From positions 1 to 45,101 of the IMG/VR virus record IMGVR_UViG_3300018481_000012: DNA of 45,101 nucleotides; one strand, given 5' to 3'. Under the pieces are notes generated by a model, which worked only from the letters and a program-made list of their open reading frames with translations, ran no database searches and was not told the origin of the DNA. Source of the stretch: a virus. This document shows, one piece after another, positions 21,434-30,196 of this stretch. A program made the translations under genes and the position numbers. Positions within the stretch are counted from its first letter, which is position 1. Each line of letters begins with the position of its first letter.

Positions 21434-21656
21434 AATGGTCGATTCCCATTCGGATAGGCGCACCGACAACAATTCACTTCGCCACCAGTATCGTATTCTG
21501 GACGAGCAGGAAAAGGCGGACATGGTGGAAATCAAGGACGCCGGACTGGCATTCTTGAAAATGCTCGATCGGTTCGACGAGTCCCGCGAAATGAGCCTCG
21601 CGCGCACCAAACTGGAAGAGGCAGTCATGTGGGCGGTGAAGAGCATCACAAGATGA
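21408..21656 (+). CDS. Acb2/Tad1-like hairpin protein, candidate anti-CBASS/anti-Thoeris
   Basis: 82 aa from ATG 21408, overlapping the HNH gene by 26 nt. After a polar N-terminus, a two-helix hairpin reads HQYRILDEQEKADMVEIKDA and ESREMSLARTKLEEAVMWAV, then IKSITR-like basic end. This pattern (YR.L...E...M..IK.., then SRE.SLA.TKLEEAVMWA) is that of the Acb2/Tad1 hairpin family, whose characterised members sequester cyclic nucleotide or gcADPR signals of bacterial immunity. Activity here is inferred from family alone. Confidence 0.7.
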   Translation: MSQNQTRPEMVDSHSDRRTDNNSLRHQYRILDEQEKADMVEIKDAGLAFLKMLDRFDESREMSLARTKLEEAVMWAVKSITR

Positions 21657-21973
21657 GCTTACCACTGTTTGTGGCTATCATTTCGGCGGTGGCAGTTGTC
21701 ATCACCTTAATGTTGACACAAGCAGCGACACAATCCCCCATTCTTTGTATGAGTTCCGAGACGCGCGAAAAATCACGTGAACTCATGTTTGCGGGTATTG
21801 ATAGAGCGTTGGAGTCCCACACAATTCACATGTTCGACGGGTGGATGAAAGATCCTTCCACGCAGCCCAAGCGCGCCAATACGGGAATGCACAACGCAGT
21901 TAGTGCGTATATTGGGATACGATCAAACATCTCTAAATGGAATCCGCCGCTGTGTCATGGAGAGAATCCATGA
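21653..21973 (+). CDS. Membrane-anchored conserved phage protein of the lysis cassette, 106 aa
   Basis: ATG 21653 overlaps the previous stop (ATGA). One N-terminal hydrophobic helix (LFVAIISAVAVVITLML) is followed by ETREKSRELMFAGIDRAL and a conserved MFDGWMKDP...QPKRA...WNPPLC end. Similar proteins are common in podovirus genomes without assigned function. Position directly before the endolysin makes a holin or spanin role possible. Confidence 0.65.
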   Translation: MSLPLFVAIISAVAVVITLMLTQAATQSPILCMSSETREKSRELMFAGIDRALESHTIHMFDGWMKDPSTQPKRANTGMHNAVSAYIGIRSNISKWNPPLCHGENP

Positions 21974-22662
21974 CATATTATTTCGACCGTCAAACATACT
22001 TCGATACAGTCCGTCCAATGTTCGGGGAACTTTCCCAAGAACAGATAAACGGTCAGAATTACCTCCTAAATTTTTTCGAAAAACAGCCCCAAACTATCCT
22101 GGATTTGAGATACCCCGCCTACGAATTAGCAACCACGAAGCACGAGACTGCTTCTACTATGTTGCCAATCGAAGAATACGGAAAGGGTGAAGGGCAGCCT
22201 TACGGCGAGCCACATCCCGAGACGGGACAAACTTACTACGGTCGCGGCGATGTGCAGCTTACTTGGTATGAGAACTACCTTTACGCGGATCAGATGCTAG
22301 GATTTGAAAGCGAGGATTCGCTGGTCTGGTTCCCGGATAACGCGCTCAAGCCTAACGTAGCGGCAAGAATAATGGATCGCGGCATGCGCGAAGGGTGGTT
22401 CCGCAACGGGCACGATCTGTACAGATACTTTAACGAAGAAATTGACGATCCGTTCAACGCGCGAGAAATTATTAATGGGGACAAAGATATTTACCCGGAA
22501 TGGGCGGGTGGGGATAATATTGGAACAATTATAGCTAAATATCACGAGACTTTTCGGAAGGCCCTTACCGTTTCGCTAGTGCAATCCCCAGTTAAGCCAT
22601 TTATAGTGCGCGTCATTGTTCCCAAGGGAGTTCAAGTAGTCATCGAAGAAGGAATCGGGTAA
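21970..22662 (+). CDS. Endolysin, GH19/lysozyme-like glycoside hydrolase
   Basis: 230 aa from ATG 21970 (GGAGAG upstream, ATGA overlap). The glycosidase core is visible: ELATTKHETAST with catalytic candidate Glu59, PIEEYGKG, then YYGRGDVQLTWYENY (89-103). The C-terminal 50 residues are beta-rich and may bind the wall. It would degrade host peptidoglycan at lysis. No signal peptide is evident, so it needs a holin. Confidence 0.88.
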   Translation: MTYYFDRQTYFDTVRPMFGELSQEQINGQNYLLNFFEKQPQTILDLRYPAYELATTKHETASTMLPIEEYGKGEGQPYGEPHPETGQTYYGRGDVQLTWYENYLYADQMLGFESEDSLVWFPDNALKPNVAARIMDRGMREGWFRNGHDLYRYFNEEIDDPFNAREIINGDKDIYPEWAGGDNIGTIIAKYHETFRKALTVSLVQSPVKPFIVRVIVPKGVQVVIEEGIG

Positions 22663-22838
22663 TGGGCGCAAACATATGGTTCTGGCTGATCTACGTTCTG
22701 GTCGGCGTCTTCGGCGTCTTCGGAATGAACCCGTGGAGGCCAGCCCCCTATAACTGGGCACCATTCGGTTCGTGGATCGTTCTGTTCATTCTGGTGGGCA
22801 TTCTTGGGCTACAAGTCTTCGGGAGTCCAATTCGCTAA
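22662..22838 (+). CDS. Small two-helix membrane protein, holin candidate, 58 aa
   Basis: ATG 22662 overlaps the endolysin stop (TAATG), and its stop overlaps the terL start. Two hydrophobic helices (IWFWLIYVLVGVFGVFG and SWIVLFILVGILGLQVF) are separated by a short Pro-rich turn. Size, topology and position next to the endolysin fit a class II-like holin. No family was named. Confidence 0.72.
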   Translation: MGANIWFWLIYVLVGVFGVFGMNPWRPAPYNWAPFGSWIVLFILVGILGLQVFGSPIR

Positions 22839-24163
22839 TGTTAGCAGCAGAAGTACAACAGGAACCTCCGCGGATAACGATTCCTTACGTGCCGCGCGAG
22901 CATTTTAAATCGTTGCACGCGAGTACAAAACGATGGATATTCTGTGTAGCCCACAGGCGTGCGGGAAAAACAGTCGCGCTGTGCAATCAGGTGATCCGAA
23001 AGGCTCTAGAGAACAAGAGGGTATTCCCACCGCCTCGATATGCTTATATTGGCCCTTCCTTCGCCCAAGCGAAAGATCTTGTGTGGGGGTACTACAAGCA
23101 CTATACAGAGCCATTGCCGAACCGAAAGGTAGTGGAAGGTGACCTCCAAATTGTACTATCCAATGGAGCGATGGTCAACCTTTACGGAGGAAGTGCCGCC
23201 TATGAGCGAATGCGTGGTCTCTACTTTGACGGAGTGGTTGCGGACGAATACCCGCTCCTCAATCCATCTATGCTTGGATCAGTCATCCGTCCTTGCTTGG
23301 CGGACTACCAAGGCTGGGCTGTTATATCTGGTACTTCGGCCGGAGACGACCACTTCCACGATCTTAAAAAGCGAGCCGAAAAAGAAATAGAATACTGGGA
23401 GATGTATTCCATCCCCGTGACGGAAACCGACGCGCTGCTTGAAGACGAAGTGCGCGAAATGCGCAAGGATATGACGGCGGACGAGTTCGCACGCGAAATG
23501 ATGTGCAGCTTCGATGCGCCGATAGAAGGGAGCTATTACGGGGAAGTTCTTAACGAAATTTCGCTGGCGGGGCAAGTCACCGGAGTTCCGTATGACCCCA
23601 ACGCACTTGTCTTTACCGCTTGGGACCTCGGAATCGACGACGAGACGGTCATTTGGTTTTTACAACGTTGCGGGCGCGAACTACACGTTATTGATTTCTT
23701 GCAGAACACGGGTAAGGGACTCGAGTTCTACGTGGCGCAAATCAAAAGCAAGCCTTACGCTTACGGGTGCCACGTTCTCCCGCACGACATCAAGGCGCGT
23801 GAGTTGGGGACAGGGGTATCGCGCAAGGAAGTTTTGGACGCGATGCTGCCAAACATATTCGTGTGCCCGAGCCATACGGTGGAAGACGGTATATCCGCCA
23901 CGCGCGCGAACCTCCGAATGATGTGGTTTGATAAGGTTCGCTGCGAAGCGGGATTGATGGCGCTGCGTAATTACCATAAGACAGCTGCTGGGAAACCACT
24001 CCATAACTGGGCTTCGCACCCCGCCGATGCTATGCGAATTGGCTGCGTGGCCATTAATATGATTTCACCAATGATCGGCGGCACCAACGTAATTGGAATT
24101 GGGTCTGGAGCGCTTAAGCGCAATCTCAAGCGCATGAACAATGCGCCTAGGAGTTATCGATGA
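22838..24163 (+). CDS. terL: Terminase large subunit
   Basis: 441 aa from ATG 22838, overlapping the previous stop. The ATPase has Walker A HRRAGKT (39-45) and Walker B VVADEY (133-138), with an ISGTSAG coupling motif. The nuclease has AWDLGIDDE (261-269, Asp263) and PHDIKARE, and ends with HPADAMR. It powers DNA packaging into the procapsid and cuts genome ends. Circular permutation of the assembly would fit headful packaging. Confidence 0.95.
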   Translation: MLAAEVQQEPPRITIPYVPREHFKSLHASTKRWIFCVAHRRAGKTVALCNQVIRKALENKRVFPPPRYAYIGPSFAQAKDLVWGYYKHYTEPLPNRKVVEGDLQIVLSNGAMVNLYGGSAAYERMRGLYFDGVVADEYPLLNPSMLGSVIRPCLADYQGWAVISGTSAGDDHFHDLKKRAEKEIEYWEMYSIPVTETDALLEDEVREMRKDMTADEFAREMMCSFDAPIEGSYYGEVLNEISLAGQVTGVPYDPNALVFTAWDLGIDDETVIWFLQRCGRELHVIDFLQNTGKGLEFYVAQIKSKPYAYGCHVLPHDIKARELGTGVSRKEVLDAMLPNIFVCPSHTVEDGISATRANLRMMWFDKVRCEAGLMALRNYHKTAAGKPLHNWASHPADAMRIGCVAINMISPMIGGTNVIGIGSGALKRNLKRMNNAPRSYR

Positions 24164-26370
24164 ATTATATGAGCCCTCGTCTGGACGCAGTGGAAGAGAT
24201 CCCAAATGAACGCCTATTTGATAATGGCGTTGTGGGTGGGCAGCTGGGTGTTCAGACCGATCCTGAGACGGAACCGGACGAGACGGTGTATGCCGCAACT
24301 GTTCGGGCGATGATCGATGATGCCAAAGCGTTTGAAGAGGATGTTCTTTCGCCTGACCGAGAGGATAATTTAAAATATTTCTACGGCGAGTGGCCCACTC
24401 CAGAAGGTGAGGGGAAGTCAGAGGCGGTATCCACTGATTTTCGGGATACTGTGATGGCCATTCTACCATCCTTGATGCGGATTTTTACTTCTACGGAGCA
24501 CGTATGTAATTGCTCGCCGAATTACGAGGGCCAGGAGGAAATGGCCAAGCAATGCACAGATTATCTTAATTATATTTTGTGGGAGGACAATCCCGGCTTC
24601 CTAATCCTCCATGATATCGTGAAGGACGCTTTGCGCTGCAAGACGGGCGTTGTGCGTTGGTGGACCGATAACGACGAGGAGGTAACCGAGCAGGAATACT
24701 ACAATATTACCCCCGAGCAGTTCCAATATGTTATTAGCGAGAATCCGACTGTTAAAGTGCTGAAACAAGACCCCGATCCACAAAATCCGGGCATTATTCA
24801 ATGTCTCCGAGTGCGTTTCGTTAAGTCGAAGCCACTTACACGCATTATGTCGGTACCTCTCGATGAGTTCCGAGTATCTCGAAAGGCGAAGGACGTTGAT
24901 AGTGCGCCTTTGATTGGTCACGATCAAATTGTTAACGTGTCCGAGTTGGTTGAACAGGGCTACACTCTGGCAGAATTGGCCGATCATATGGGGGCAACGT
25001 CAGATAATTACTCCACCGATCGTCTCTTCCGCAACCGGGGGCTGGATCAGGGGGATTTGACCGATGCCTGGGATGTTCGCTACGGTTGTTACTTCATCCG
25101 AATTGACAAAGATGGCGATGGAATCGCTGAACTCCGCGAAATACATACTATCGGCGATAATCATCATGTTTTGTACGATGAGGTTGTTCAGCACGCCAAT
25201 TTCGCTGTTTGGTGTCCTGATCCTGAACCTCATACTTTGGTTGGTGATACTCCAGCTGATCTTGTGAAGGACATCCAAGTAATTAAGACTAATATGCTTC
25301 GTGGTTCTTTGGATTCCCTCGCACAGTCGATCTGGCCCCGAACAGTTTTCAACCAGACCGTGACCAATACCGACGATGTTCTGAACGACGAAATCGGCGC
25401 TCCAATTCGCACCACCGCCGATCCGGCTTCTGCGGTAATGTCGATTACGCACCAATTCGTCGGCCAGCCTGTCTTCCAGATGTTTCAGATCATGGAGGGG
25501 CTGCGACAATCCCGTACGGGTATTTCGGATGCCTCTAAAGGTGTTGATCCTCGTGCTCTGCAGTCTACTAACGTTACTGGTATTGATGCGATCGTGCAGG
25601 GTGCACAAGAGCGTATCGAGTTGTGTGCCCGAATTCTCGCTGAAACCGGAATGAAGCAGATGTTTAAGGGGCTGCTTCGCGAGATTGTGAACAACCCCAA
25701 TCAGGAGCGAATGATCCAGCTTCGCGGTAAGTGGACGAACGTCAACCCGTCTACGTTTGATCCGACTATGCGCATTTCGGTTAACCCGACCCTCGGGAAG
25801 GGTTCCGACATGACTCGTCTCATGGTGTTACAAGACGTTAAAGCTACTCAAACCGCCGTTATGCAGCAATTCGGTGTCGAGAATCCGCTTTGCGGTGTCA
25901 TGGAGTTTCGGAATACTCTCACCGATATTCTCGCGATAGCGAATGTCAAAAATGTGGGACGGTACTACAAGGAGATCACGCCGGAAGTCATCCAGAAGAT
26001 CGCGTCAACCCCGAAAGAGCCGGACGCGGCAACTCTCCTCGCTAAGTCTGAAATGGAGAAAAACCGGGTTAAGATGGCGACTGAGATTTCTAAGTCTAAT
26101 TTTGCTGATCGTAAACTCCGGGTGGATGACGACTTCCGCCGGGACGAAATGGTCGTCAAAGGCCTCCTCGACGCGGCCAAAATCGAAGCGCAATTCGCGG
26201 CGGATGTTGATGAAGAAGGGTTCAAGGCAGAAAATACCCCTTCCTCCGCCATCAACCCCCCGCCTCCTCCATTGACCACACCTGATTTCGAACAAATGCT
26301 GGGACAAGCCAATGCTGGACCAACCGAACCCGTTTCCACCGAACAACCACCCCTCCCACCGACTCAGTGA
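24160..26370 (+). CDS. Portal protein (P22-like)
   Basis: 736 aa from ATG 24160, ATGA overlap with terL; length close to the P22 portal (725 aa). The N-terminal region (YFYGEWP, SDFRDTVMAILPSLMRIFTS-like TDFRDTVMAILPSLM) and central wing with WDVRYGCYFIRIDKDGDG match podoviral portals. The C-terminal 60 residues are helical and end in a Pro-rich tail. It forms the DNA channel at the capsid vertex. Confidence 0.92.
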   Translation: MNYMSPRLDAVEEIPNERLFDNGVVGGQLGVQTDPETEPDETVYAATVRAMIDDAKAFEEDVLSPDREDNLKYFYGEWPTPEGEGKSEAVSTDFRDTVMAILPSLMRIFTSTEHVCNCSPNYEGQEEMAKQCTDYLNYILWEDNPGFLILHDIVKDALRCKTGVVRWWTDNDEEVTEQEYYNITPEQFQYVISENPTVKVLKQDPDPQNPGIIQCLRVRFVKSKPLTRIMSVPLDEFRVSRKAKDVDSAPLIGHDQIVNVSELVEQGYTLAELADHMGATSDNYSTDRLFRNRGLDQGDLTDAWDVRYGCYFIRIDKDGDGIAELREIHTIGDNHHVLYDEVVQHANFAVWCPDPEPHTLVGDTPADLVKDIQVIKTNMLRGSLDSLAQSIWPRTVFNQTVTNTDDVLNDEIGAPIRTTADPASAVMSITHQFVGQPVFQMFQIMEGLRQSRTGISDASKGVDPRALQSTNVTGIDAIVQGAQERIELCARILAETGMKQMFKGLLREIVNNPNQERMIQLRGKWTNVNPSTFDPTMRISVNPTLGKGSDMTRLMVLQDVKATQTAVMQQFGVENPLCGVMEFRNTLTDILAIANVKNVGRYYKEITPEVIQKIASTPKEPDAATLLAKSEMEKNRVKMATEISKSNFADRKLRVDDDFRRDEMVVKGLLDAAKIEAQFAADVDEEGFKAENTPSSAINPPPPPLTTPDFEQMLGQANAGPTEPVSTEQPPLPPTQ

Positions 26371-26617
26371 TTACGAAGTAGACGAGAAGGCGTCAGAAGC
26401 TCAGTCTCTGTTGGATAGCCCAGTGTTTCGGGGTGCACTTAATGAAGTATATTCTAGGGCCGTTCAGACCCTGCTGAATGCCGATGTCGGTAGCTTGACA
26501 GCTAGCACGGCCCATGCTACTATGAAGTCTATTACCGACGTGCAGAAGCAACTAGAACAATACGTCGCGGACCGCAAAATGCGTCAGAAATTTAGTAAGG
26601 GTGAGAAGAATGGCTGA
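26312..26617 (+). CDS. Hypothetical small structural protein, 101 aa
   Basis: The frame starts at ATG 26312 inside the last 59 nt of the portal gene. It is helical (DEKASEAQSLLDSPVFRGAL, ADRKMRQKFSKGEKN end) and overlaps the scaffold start. Similar small helical proteins often sit between portal and scaffold genes. Function unknown. Confidence 0.75.
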   Translation: MLDQPNPFPPNNHPSHRLSDYEVDEKASEAQSLLDSPVFRGALNEVYSRAVQTLLNADVGSLTASTAHATMKSITDVQKQLEQYVADRKMRQKFSKGEKNG

Positions 26618-27740
26618 TACTCCTTTCGAGCAGGCTGCTCAGGCATTTGACGCTGTAATTAGCACGGACGTCGACAAGGCACCTGCGAAGAACGGGAAAG
26701 TTACCTCTACTGGCCCGCAGGATGAAATATTTCGAAATGTGGGGGAAGTAGAGGTCGACGATGAAAGCCCTGCGAAGGGCGGCGGCGATGACGATGACCC
26801 AGAGGAGGCACTTTATGGCAAAAAAGTTCAGGCCAAAGCCGATCCAAGGAATCCTCGCAAAGGAGAAGGGGAAGATAGCGACGGCGACGATGACGAATCA
26901 GATGGGGATAACGCCGACGTCGATGAAGATGATCCCGATGGAGGCGTCGACGCTGAAACGGAGGAAGAAGCCGCTCTTCTCGGGCGGAAGGTAGAAGTAA
27001 CCGTCGACGGGGAGCCAGAAGAAGTAACAATCAAAGAGGCTCTCGAAGGCTACGTTCGCACCAAGACATTCCATCAGCGGATGAATCAATTGGACGAGGC
27101 TAAAAAGATTGTTCGCCGCGCCGCCGCCGATGCTGTCCACAATTTCGAATACTCCCGGAACATCGCCAGTGAGATGGAAGCTCACATGGAAACGATGATA
27201 CCGAAGGAACCGAATTGGGACGAAGAATTCCAGAAAGATCCCGCGCGGGCGCGCGAACTACAACGTTATTATGAAAAGGCCAACACATTCCGCGCTGAGT
27301 TGCGCGGCAAGATGACCGAGACTATGCGGCAGCAGCAACAATTGAATCAGACTCAACTGGCTGCTTTCGCTGAAGAAGAGAGTCAGAAATTCGAACAGGA
27401 GAACCGAAAGAATTGGTCAGACCCAAAGAGGAAGGCTAAAGACTTGCATTCTATGCGCAAGACTGGTTTGTCCTCCGGGTTCACTGAGGAAGAGTTGTCG
27501 CAAGTTTACGACAGCAGGATGCTCAAAGTCCTTCTCAAAGCATCTAAGTATGACCGAATGATGGCTGCAAAGCCCAAGCCATTTGTTCGCGCGCAAGCGA
27601 AGCCGATACCTCCGGGAGCGGGAAGTGCTAAACAGCGCACGGCTCAAAGGGGAGATAGCTCGGCGATGAAGAGGCTCAACCGCACCGGCAGCCTTGAAGA
27701 TGCTGCTGAGGTGTTTACCCAAATCATCGCAAGAGGTTAA
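26610..27740 (+). CDS. Scaffolding protein
   Basis: 376 aa from ATG 26610. Residues 40-115 are extremely rich in Asp and Glu (EDSDGDDDESDGDNADVDED). The rest is a long helical region with Gln-rich segments (MRQQQQLNQTQLAAF) and a basic, Pro-containing C-terminus that would contact the coat. Position between portal and capsid fits an internal scaffold that leaves before DNA packaging. Confidence 0.85.
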   Translation: MADTPFEQAAQAFDAVISTDVDKAPAKNGKVTSTGPQDEIFRNVGEVEVDDESPAKGGGDDDDPEEALYGKKVQAKADPRNPRKGEGEDSDGDDDESDGDNADVDEDDPDGGVDAETEEEAALLGRKVEVTVDGEPEEVTIKEALEGYVRTKTFHQRMNQLDEAKKIVRRAAADAVHNFEYSRNIASEMEAHMETMIPKEPNWDEEFQKDPARARELQRYYEKANTFRAELRGKMTETMRQQQQLNQTQLAAFAEEESQKFEQENRKNWSDPKRKAKDLHSMRKTGLSSGFTEEELSQVYDSRMLKVLLKASKYDRMMAAKPKPFVRAQAKPIPPGAGSAKQRTAQRGDSSAMKRLNRTGSLEDAAEVFTQIIARG

Positions 27741-27743
27741 CCC

Positions 27744-28829
27744 ATGGCACAGATTGCTGGTGCTTATAGCACCTACGCTGCGAAAGGCAACCGCGAAGAC
27801 CTTTCGAACTCCATCTACAACATCGATCCGTTCGACACTCCGATCATGTCGATGTCTCGTCGCCGCAACGCAAAGAATCGGACTTTCGATTGGCAGACCG
27901 AGAATCTGCCCGCCGTTGATCCGAATAACGCCCAGATCGAAGGTTTCGAGCTGATTCGATCCACGGCAACTCCTACGGTTCGTTTGACGAACGTCGCGCA
28001 GATTTCGAAGCGCGATGCGACCGTCACCGGATCGCAGGAAGCCGCCGACTCAGCTGGTAAAGGGTCGGAAATGGGCCATCAGATGGCAATGTCTTCCAAG
28101 GTCCTTAAGTCGGACATGGAATCCATCATGTCGTCTCGGCAAGCTCGTGATGACGGTGCCGATCCGAATACCCCCCGCAAGACCGAAGCTATCGGACATT
28201 GGCTCGGCCGTGCGAAGGATAAACTCGGAGTCGCAGCCGGTGCCGTTATCGGCGTTACCGCTGGCCTTCCGGTTCTGGCTACCGACGCTTTCGCTGCCGT
28301 CGCTGGTGCTTCTCAGGTGGCTCTCACCGAACAGATGATCGGTGACGCGATGCAGAAGGCGTACACCAACGGTGCCAATCCGGACAATCTCATCGTTCCT
28401 CCAGGTATCAAGCGAACGATTAGCACCTTCGAAGGGCGCGGCATTTCACAGGTGCTCGTCGGCAAGACGGAAGTGGTGGCGACGGTCGACATCATTGCCA
28501 CCGATTTCGGTCGCGTCAAGGCCATGCCTTCTCGGTGGATGCCGCTGGACGTCGGCTACATTCTCGACGCAGACTTCCTCGCCACGGCTTTCTATCGGAA
28601 TTTCCGCAGCCACCAGATCGCCAAGATCGGCGATGCGGAGACGCGTATGATTCTGGCAGAGTGGGGCGTCGAGATGCGCAACCCGATTGCACATATCATG
28701 CTCAACGGCATCAAGCAGGGTGCAGTTATCACCACTTTGGTGAACCCGGCTGCTCTCGAAGCTTCTCGCACTCCGCATAGCCCAGACGTCACAACGTCTG
28801 ATGCGAAGCCGCATCCGCATCAGCGATAA
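27744..28829 (+). CDS. Major capsid protein (SU10/DUF5309-type)
   Basis: 361 aa from ATG 27744 with AGAGG upstream. The N-terminus (AYSTYAAKGNREDLSNSIYN and DPFDTPIMSMSRR) is the signature of the SU10-type HK97-fold coat family. The spine and axial regions follow (DIIATDFGRVKAMPSRWMP). An intrinsic terminator lies 20 nt downstream. Confidence 0.94.
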   Translation: MAQIAGAYSTYAAKGNREDLSNSIYNIDPFDTPIMSMSRRRNAKNRTFDWQTENLPAVDPNNAQIEGFELIRSTATPTVRLTNVAQISKRDATVTGSQEAADSAGKGSEMGHQMAMSSKVLKSDMESIMSSRQARDDGADPNTPRKTEAIGHWLGRAKDKLGVAAGAVIGVTAGLPVLATDAFAAVAGASQVALTEQMIGDAMQKAYTNGANPDNLIVPPGIKRTISTFEGRGISQVLVGKTEVVATVDIIATDFGRVKAMPSRWMPLDVGYILDADFLATAFYRNFRSHQIAKIGDAETRMILAEWGVEMRNPIAHIMLNGIKQGAVITTLVNPAALEASRTPHSPDVTTSDAKPHPHQR

Positions 28830-28848
28830 CTTCCACGACCCTTGACTT

Positions 28849-28876
28849 ACCGCGCTCCGAAAGGGGCGCGGTTTTT
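28849..28876 (+). terminator. Intrinsic terminator after the capsid gene
   Basis: A 10-bp stem (ACCGCGCTCC with one G-U pair to GGGGCGCGGT) and GAAA tetraloop are followed by a T-run at 28872-28876. Confidence 0.92.
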
Positions 28877-28889
28877 ATAGGAGAGTGTT

Positions 28890-29036
28890 ATGCCTTCTAA
28901 GACACAGAAGCAGGCGCGGACGATGGCTGCTGCGGCGCACAACCCGCAGTTCGCAAAGAAGGTTGGAATTCCGACCAAAGTGGCAAAAGAATTCAATCGG
29001 GCGGATCAGAAGCGCGGCAAGTTCAAAAAGAAATAA
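28890..29036 (+). CDS. Small basic protein, 48 aa
   Basis: ATG 28890 has AGGAGAG upstream; TAA at 29034. The sequence is basic and Ala-rich (KTQKQARTMAAAAHNPQFAK, then VGIPTKVAKEFNRADQKRGK). Similar small basic proteins occur in phage head modules. No function known. Confidence 0.75.
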   Translation: MPSKTQKQARTMAAAAHNPQFAKKVGIPTKVAKEFNRADQKRGKFKKK

Positions 29037-29054
29037 CGGAATGCCTGCCATAAC

Positions 29055-29083
29055 TTGACACGGAACTCAGGGTGTGCTACCAT
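29055..29083 (+). promoter_or_regulatory. Promoter-like element overlapping a start codon
   Basis: CTTGACA (29054-29060), 17-nt spacer, GTGCTACCAT. The -35 is perfect, but the -10 (TACCAT, 29078-29083) matches only four of six and contains the ATG at 29082. Confidence 0.45.
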
Positions 29084-29384
29084 GGCAGAACGTAAAGTGG
29101 TGTACCGAGACGATGGTGCTATAAAGCGCACGATGGTCTGGGAGGATGACCAACCTGAGACTATTCACGTCTATACGGAGCAGGACCTAACACAAGCTAT
29201 CGAAAATAATAAAATAATGGCAGAATTGCACCCTAAACAAAGCAACAATAAGTTAGTTGCTAGAGGGGTGCCCGTCCACGTATACGAAAAGTCCGTACTA
29301 GAAGATTGGGACGAGCAAGATTGGGCACGCTGGCTCAACGATCCTGATAATAGGGCATTTCGAGTGTGGCCGGGACGGGTGTAA
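29082..29384 (+). CDS. Conserved phage protein, 100 aa
   Basis: ATG 29082. The N-terminus (AERKVVYRDDGAIKRTMVWE) and C-terminus (WARWLNDPDNRAFRVWPGRV) follow a pattern seen in other phage structural modules. The gene has no visible ribosome-binding site and begins inside a promoter-like element. Its TAATG overlap with the adaptor gene supports translation. Function unknown. Confidence 0.75.
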   Translation: MAERKVVYRDDGAIKRTMVWEDDQPETIHVYTEQDLTQAIENNKIMAELHPKQSNNKLVARGVPVHVYEKSVLEDWDEQDWARWLNDPDNRAFRVWPGRV

Positions 29385-30019
29385 TGCCATTTCTTTCTGA
29401 TAAATGTGAAGAAATCCGGAATTGGCTCGCAATTGGGGACGATGTGTACCCCAATCCGGTTGTAACCGGCTGGATTCGTATGGCGGAAGAGTATTTATCC
29501 ACCGCTCTGCGCGTCAAGCATATGGTCCAAATCGACACCCAAAATGTAGCATTTGAACGGGTTCCTTTGCCACTAGACTGGCAGGAAATTCGGCTCGTTC
29601 GTGTGCTTCCTTCCGGCGGGGTTTATCGATATCAGACCCCGGATGCATTTTATAACCCAGAATTTGAAGAACCCCCCGCAGCGCCTTTCCCTGGTAGAAA
29701 GAAACGGTACACCATTTTGGGAAATTACCTCATTCTTGGCGAAATTGATGGCACGGTTGGTACTACCATCGAAATGACTTATTACCAAGACATTCCTCCG
29801 TTGACTGAGGAATTTAATAATTGGATTAATCATTATCACTCTACTGTCTACACCTTGAAGATCCTCCACATCGCCTCTTTGTACGCCATTGAAGATCAAA
29901 GGAGTGGCGTTTGGAATAACGAAGTGGGGCAGTTGATCATGGGGATGAATGCGCGACACCAAATTGACAAGGCTAGTGGTTCTACTCTGGCTGCAGTCAG
30001 GCGAAAGTCGTTCGGATGA
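29384..30019 (+). CDS. Head-to-tail adaptor protein
   Basis: 211 aa from ATG 29384 (TAATG). The helical N-terminus (CEEIRNWLAIGDDVYPNPVV) followed by a beta region (VPLPLDWQEIRLVRVL) and helical C-terminus (ILHIASLYAIEDQRSG) is the usual layout of podoviral adaptor proteins that dock below the portal. Confidence 0.8.
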   Translation: MPFLSDKCEEIRNWLAIGDDVYPNPVVTGWIRMAEEYLSTALRVKHMVQIDTQNVAFERVPLPLDWQEIRLVRVLPSGGVYRYQTPDAFYNPEFEEPPAAPFPGRKKRYTILGNYLILGEIDGTVGTTIEMTYYQDIPPLTEEFNNWINHYHSTVYTLKILHIASLYAIEDQRSGVWNNEVGQLIMGMNARHQIDKASGSTLAAVRRKSFG

Positions 30020-30195
30020 TATTCGGCGGCAGGCCGTACAGTCTACACAAGTATGGTCGTAATTCATACGATCATTGGAGTGTTATTGACCACTGGGCTC
30101 CTATTCTAATCGATCCGCCAATTGGTCCTTGGATCCCCGTTCCTCTTCCAGTTGACCCTTGGGTGCCGGTCGTAGAACCGCCAACGTGGAATTGA
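30016..30195 (+). CDS. Small Pro/Trp-rich protein, 59 aa
   Basis: ATG 30016 overlaps the adaptor stop (ATGA); TGA at 30193, one base before the fibre start. The C-terminal half repeats a Pro-Trp-Val/Ile pattern ([20 protein letters not shown]). It may be a virion linker; no family recognised. Confidence 0.75.
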   Translation: MIFGGRPYSLHKYGRNSYDHWSVIDHWAPILIDPPIGPWIPVPLPVDPWVPVVEPPTWN

Positions 30196-30196
30196 A

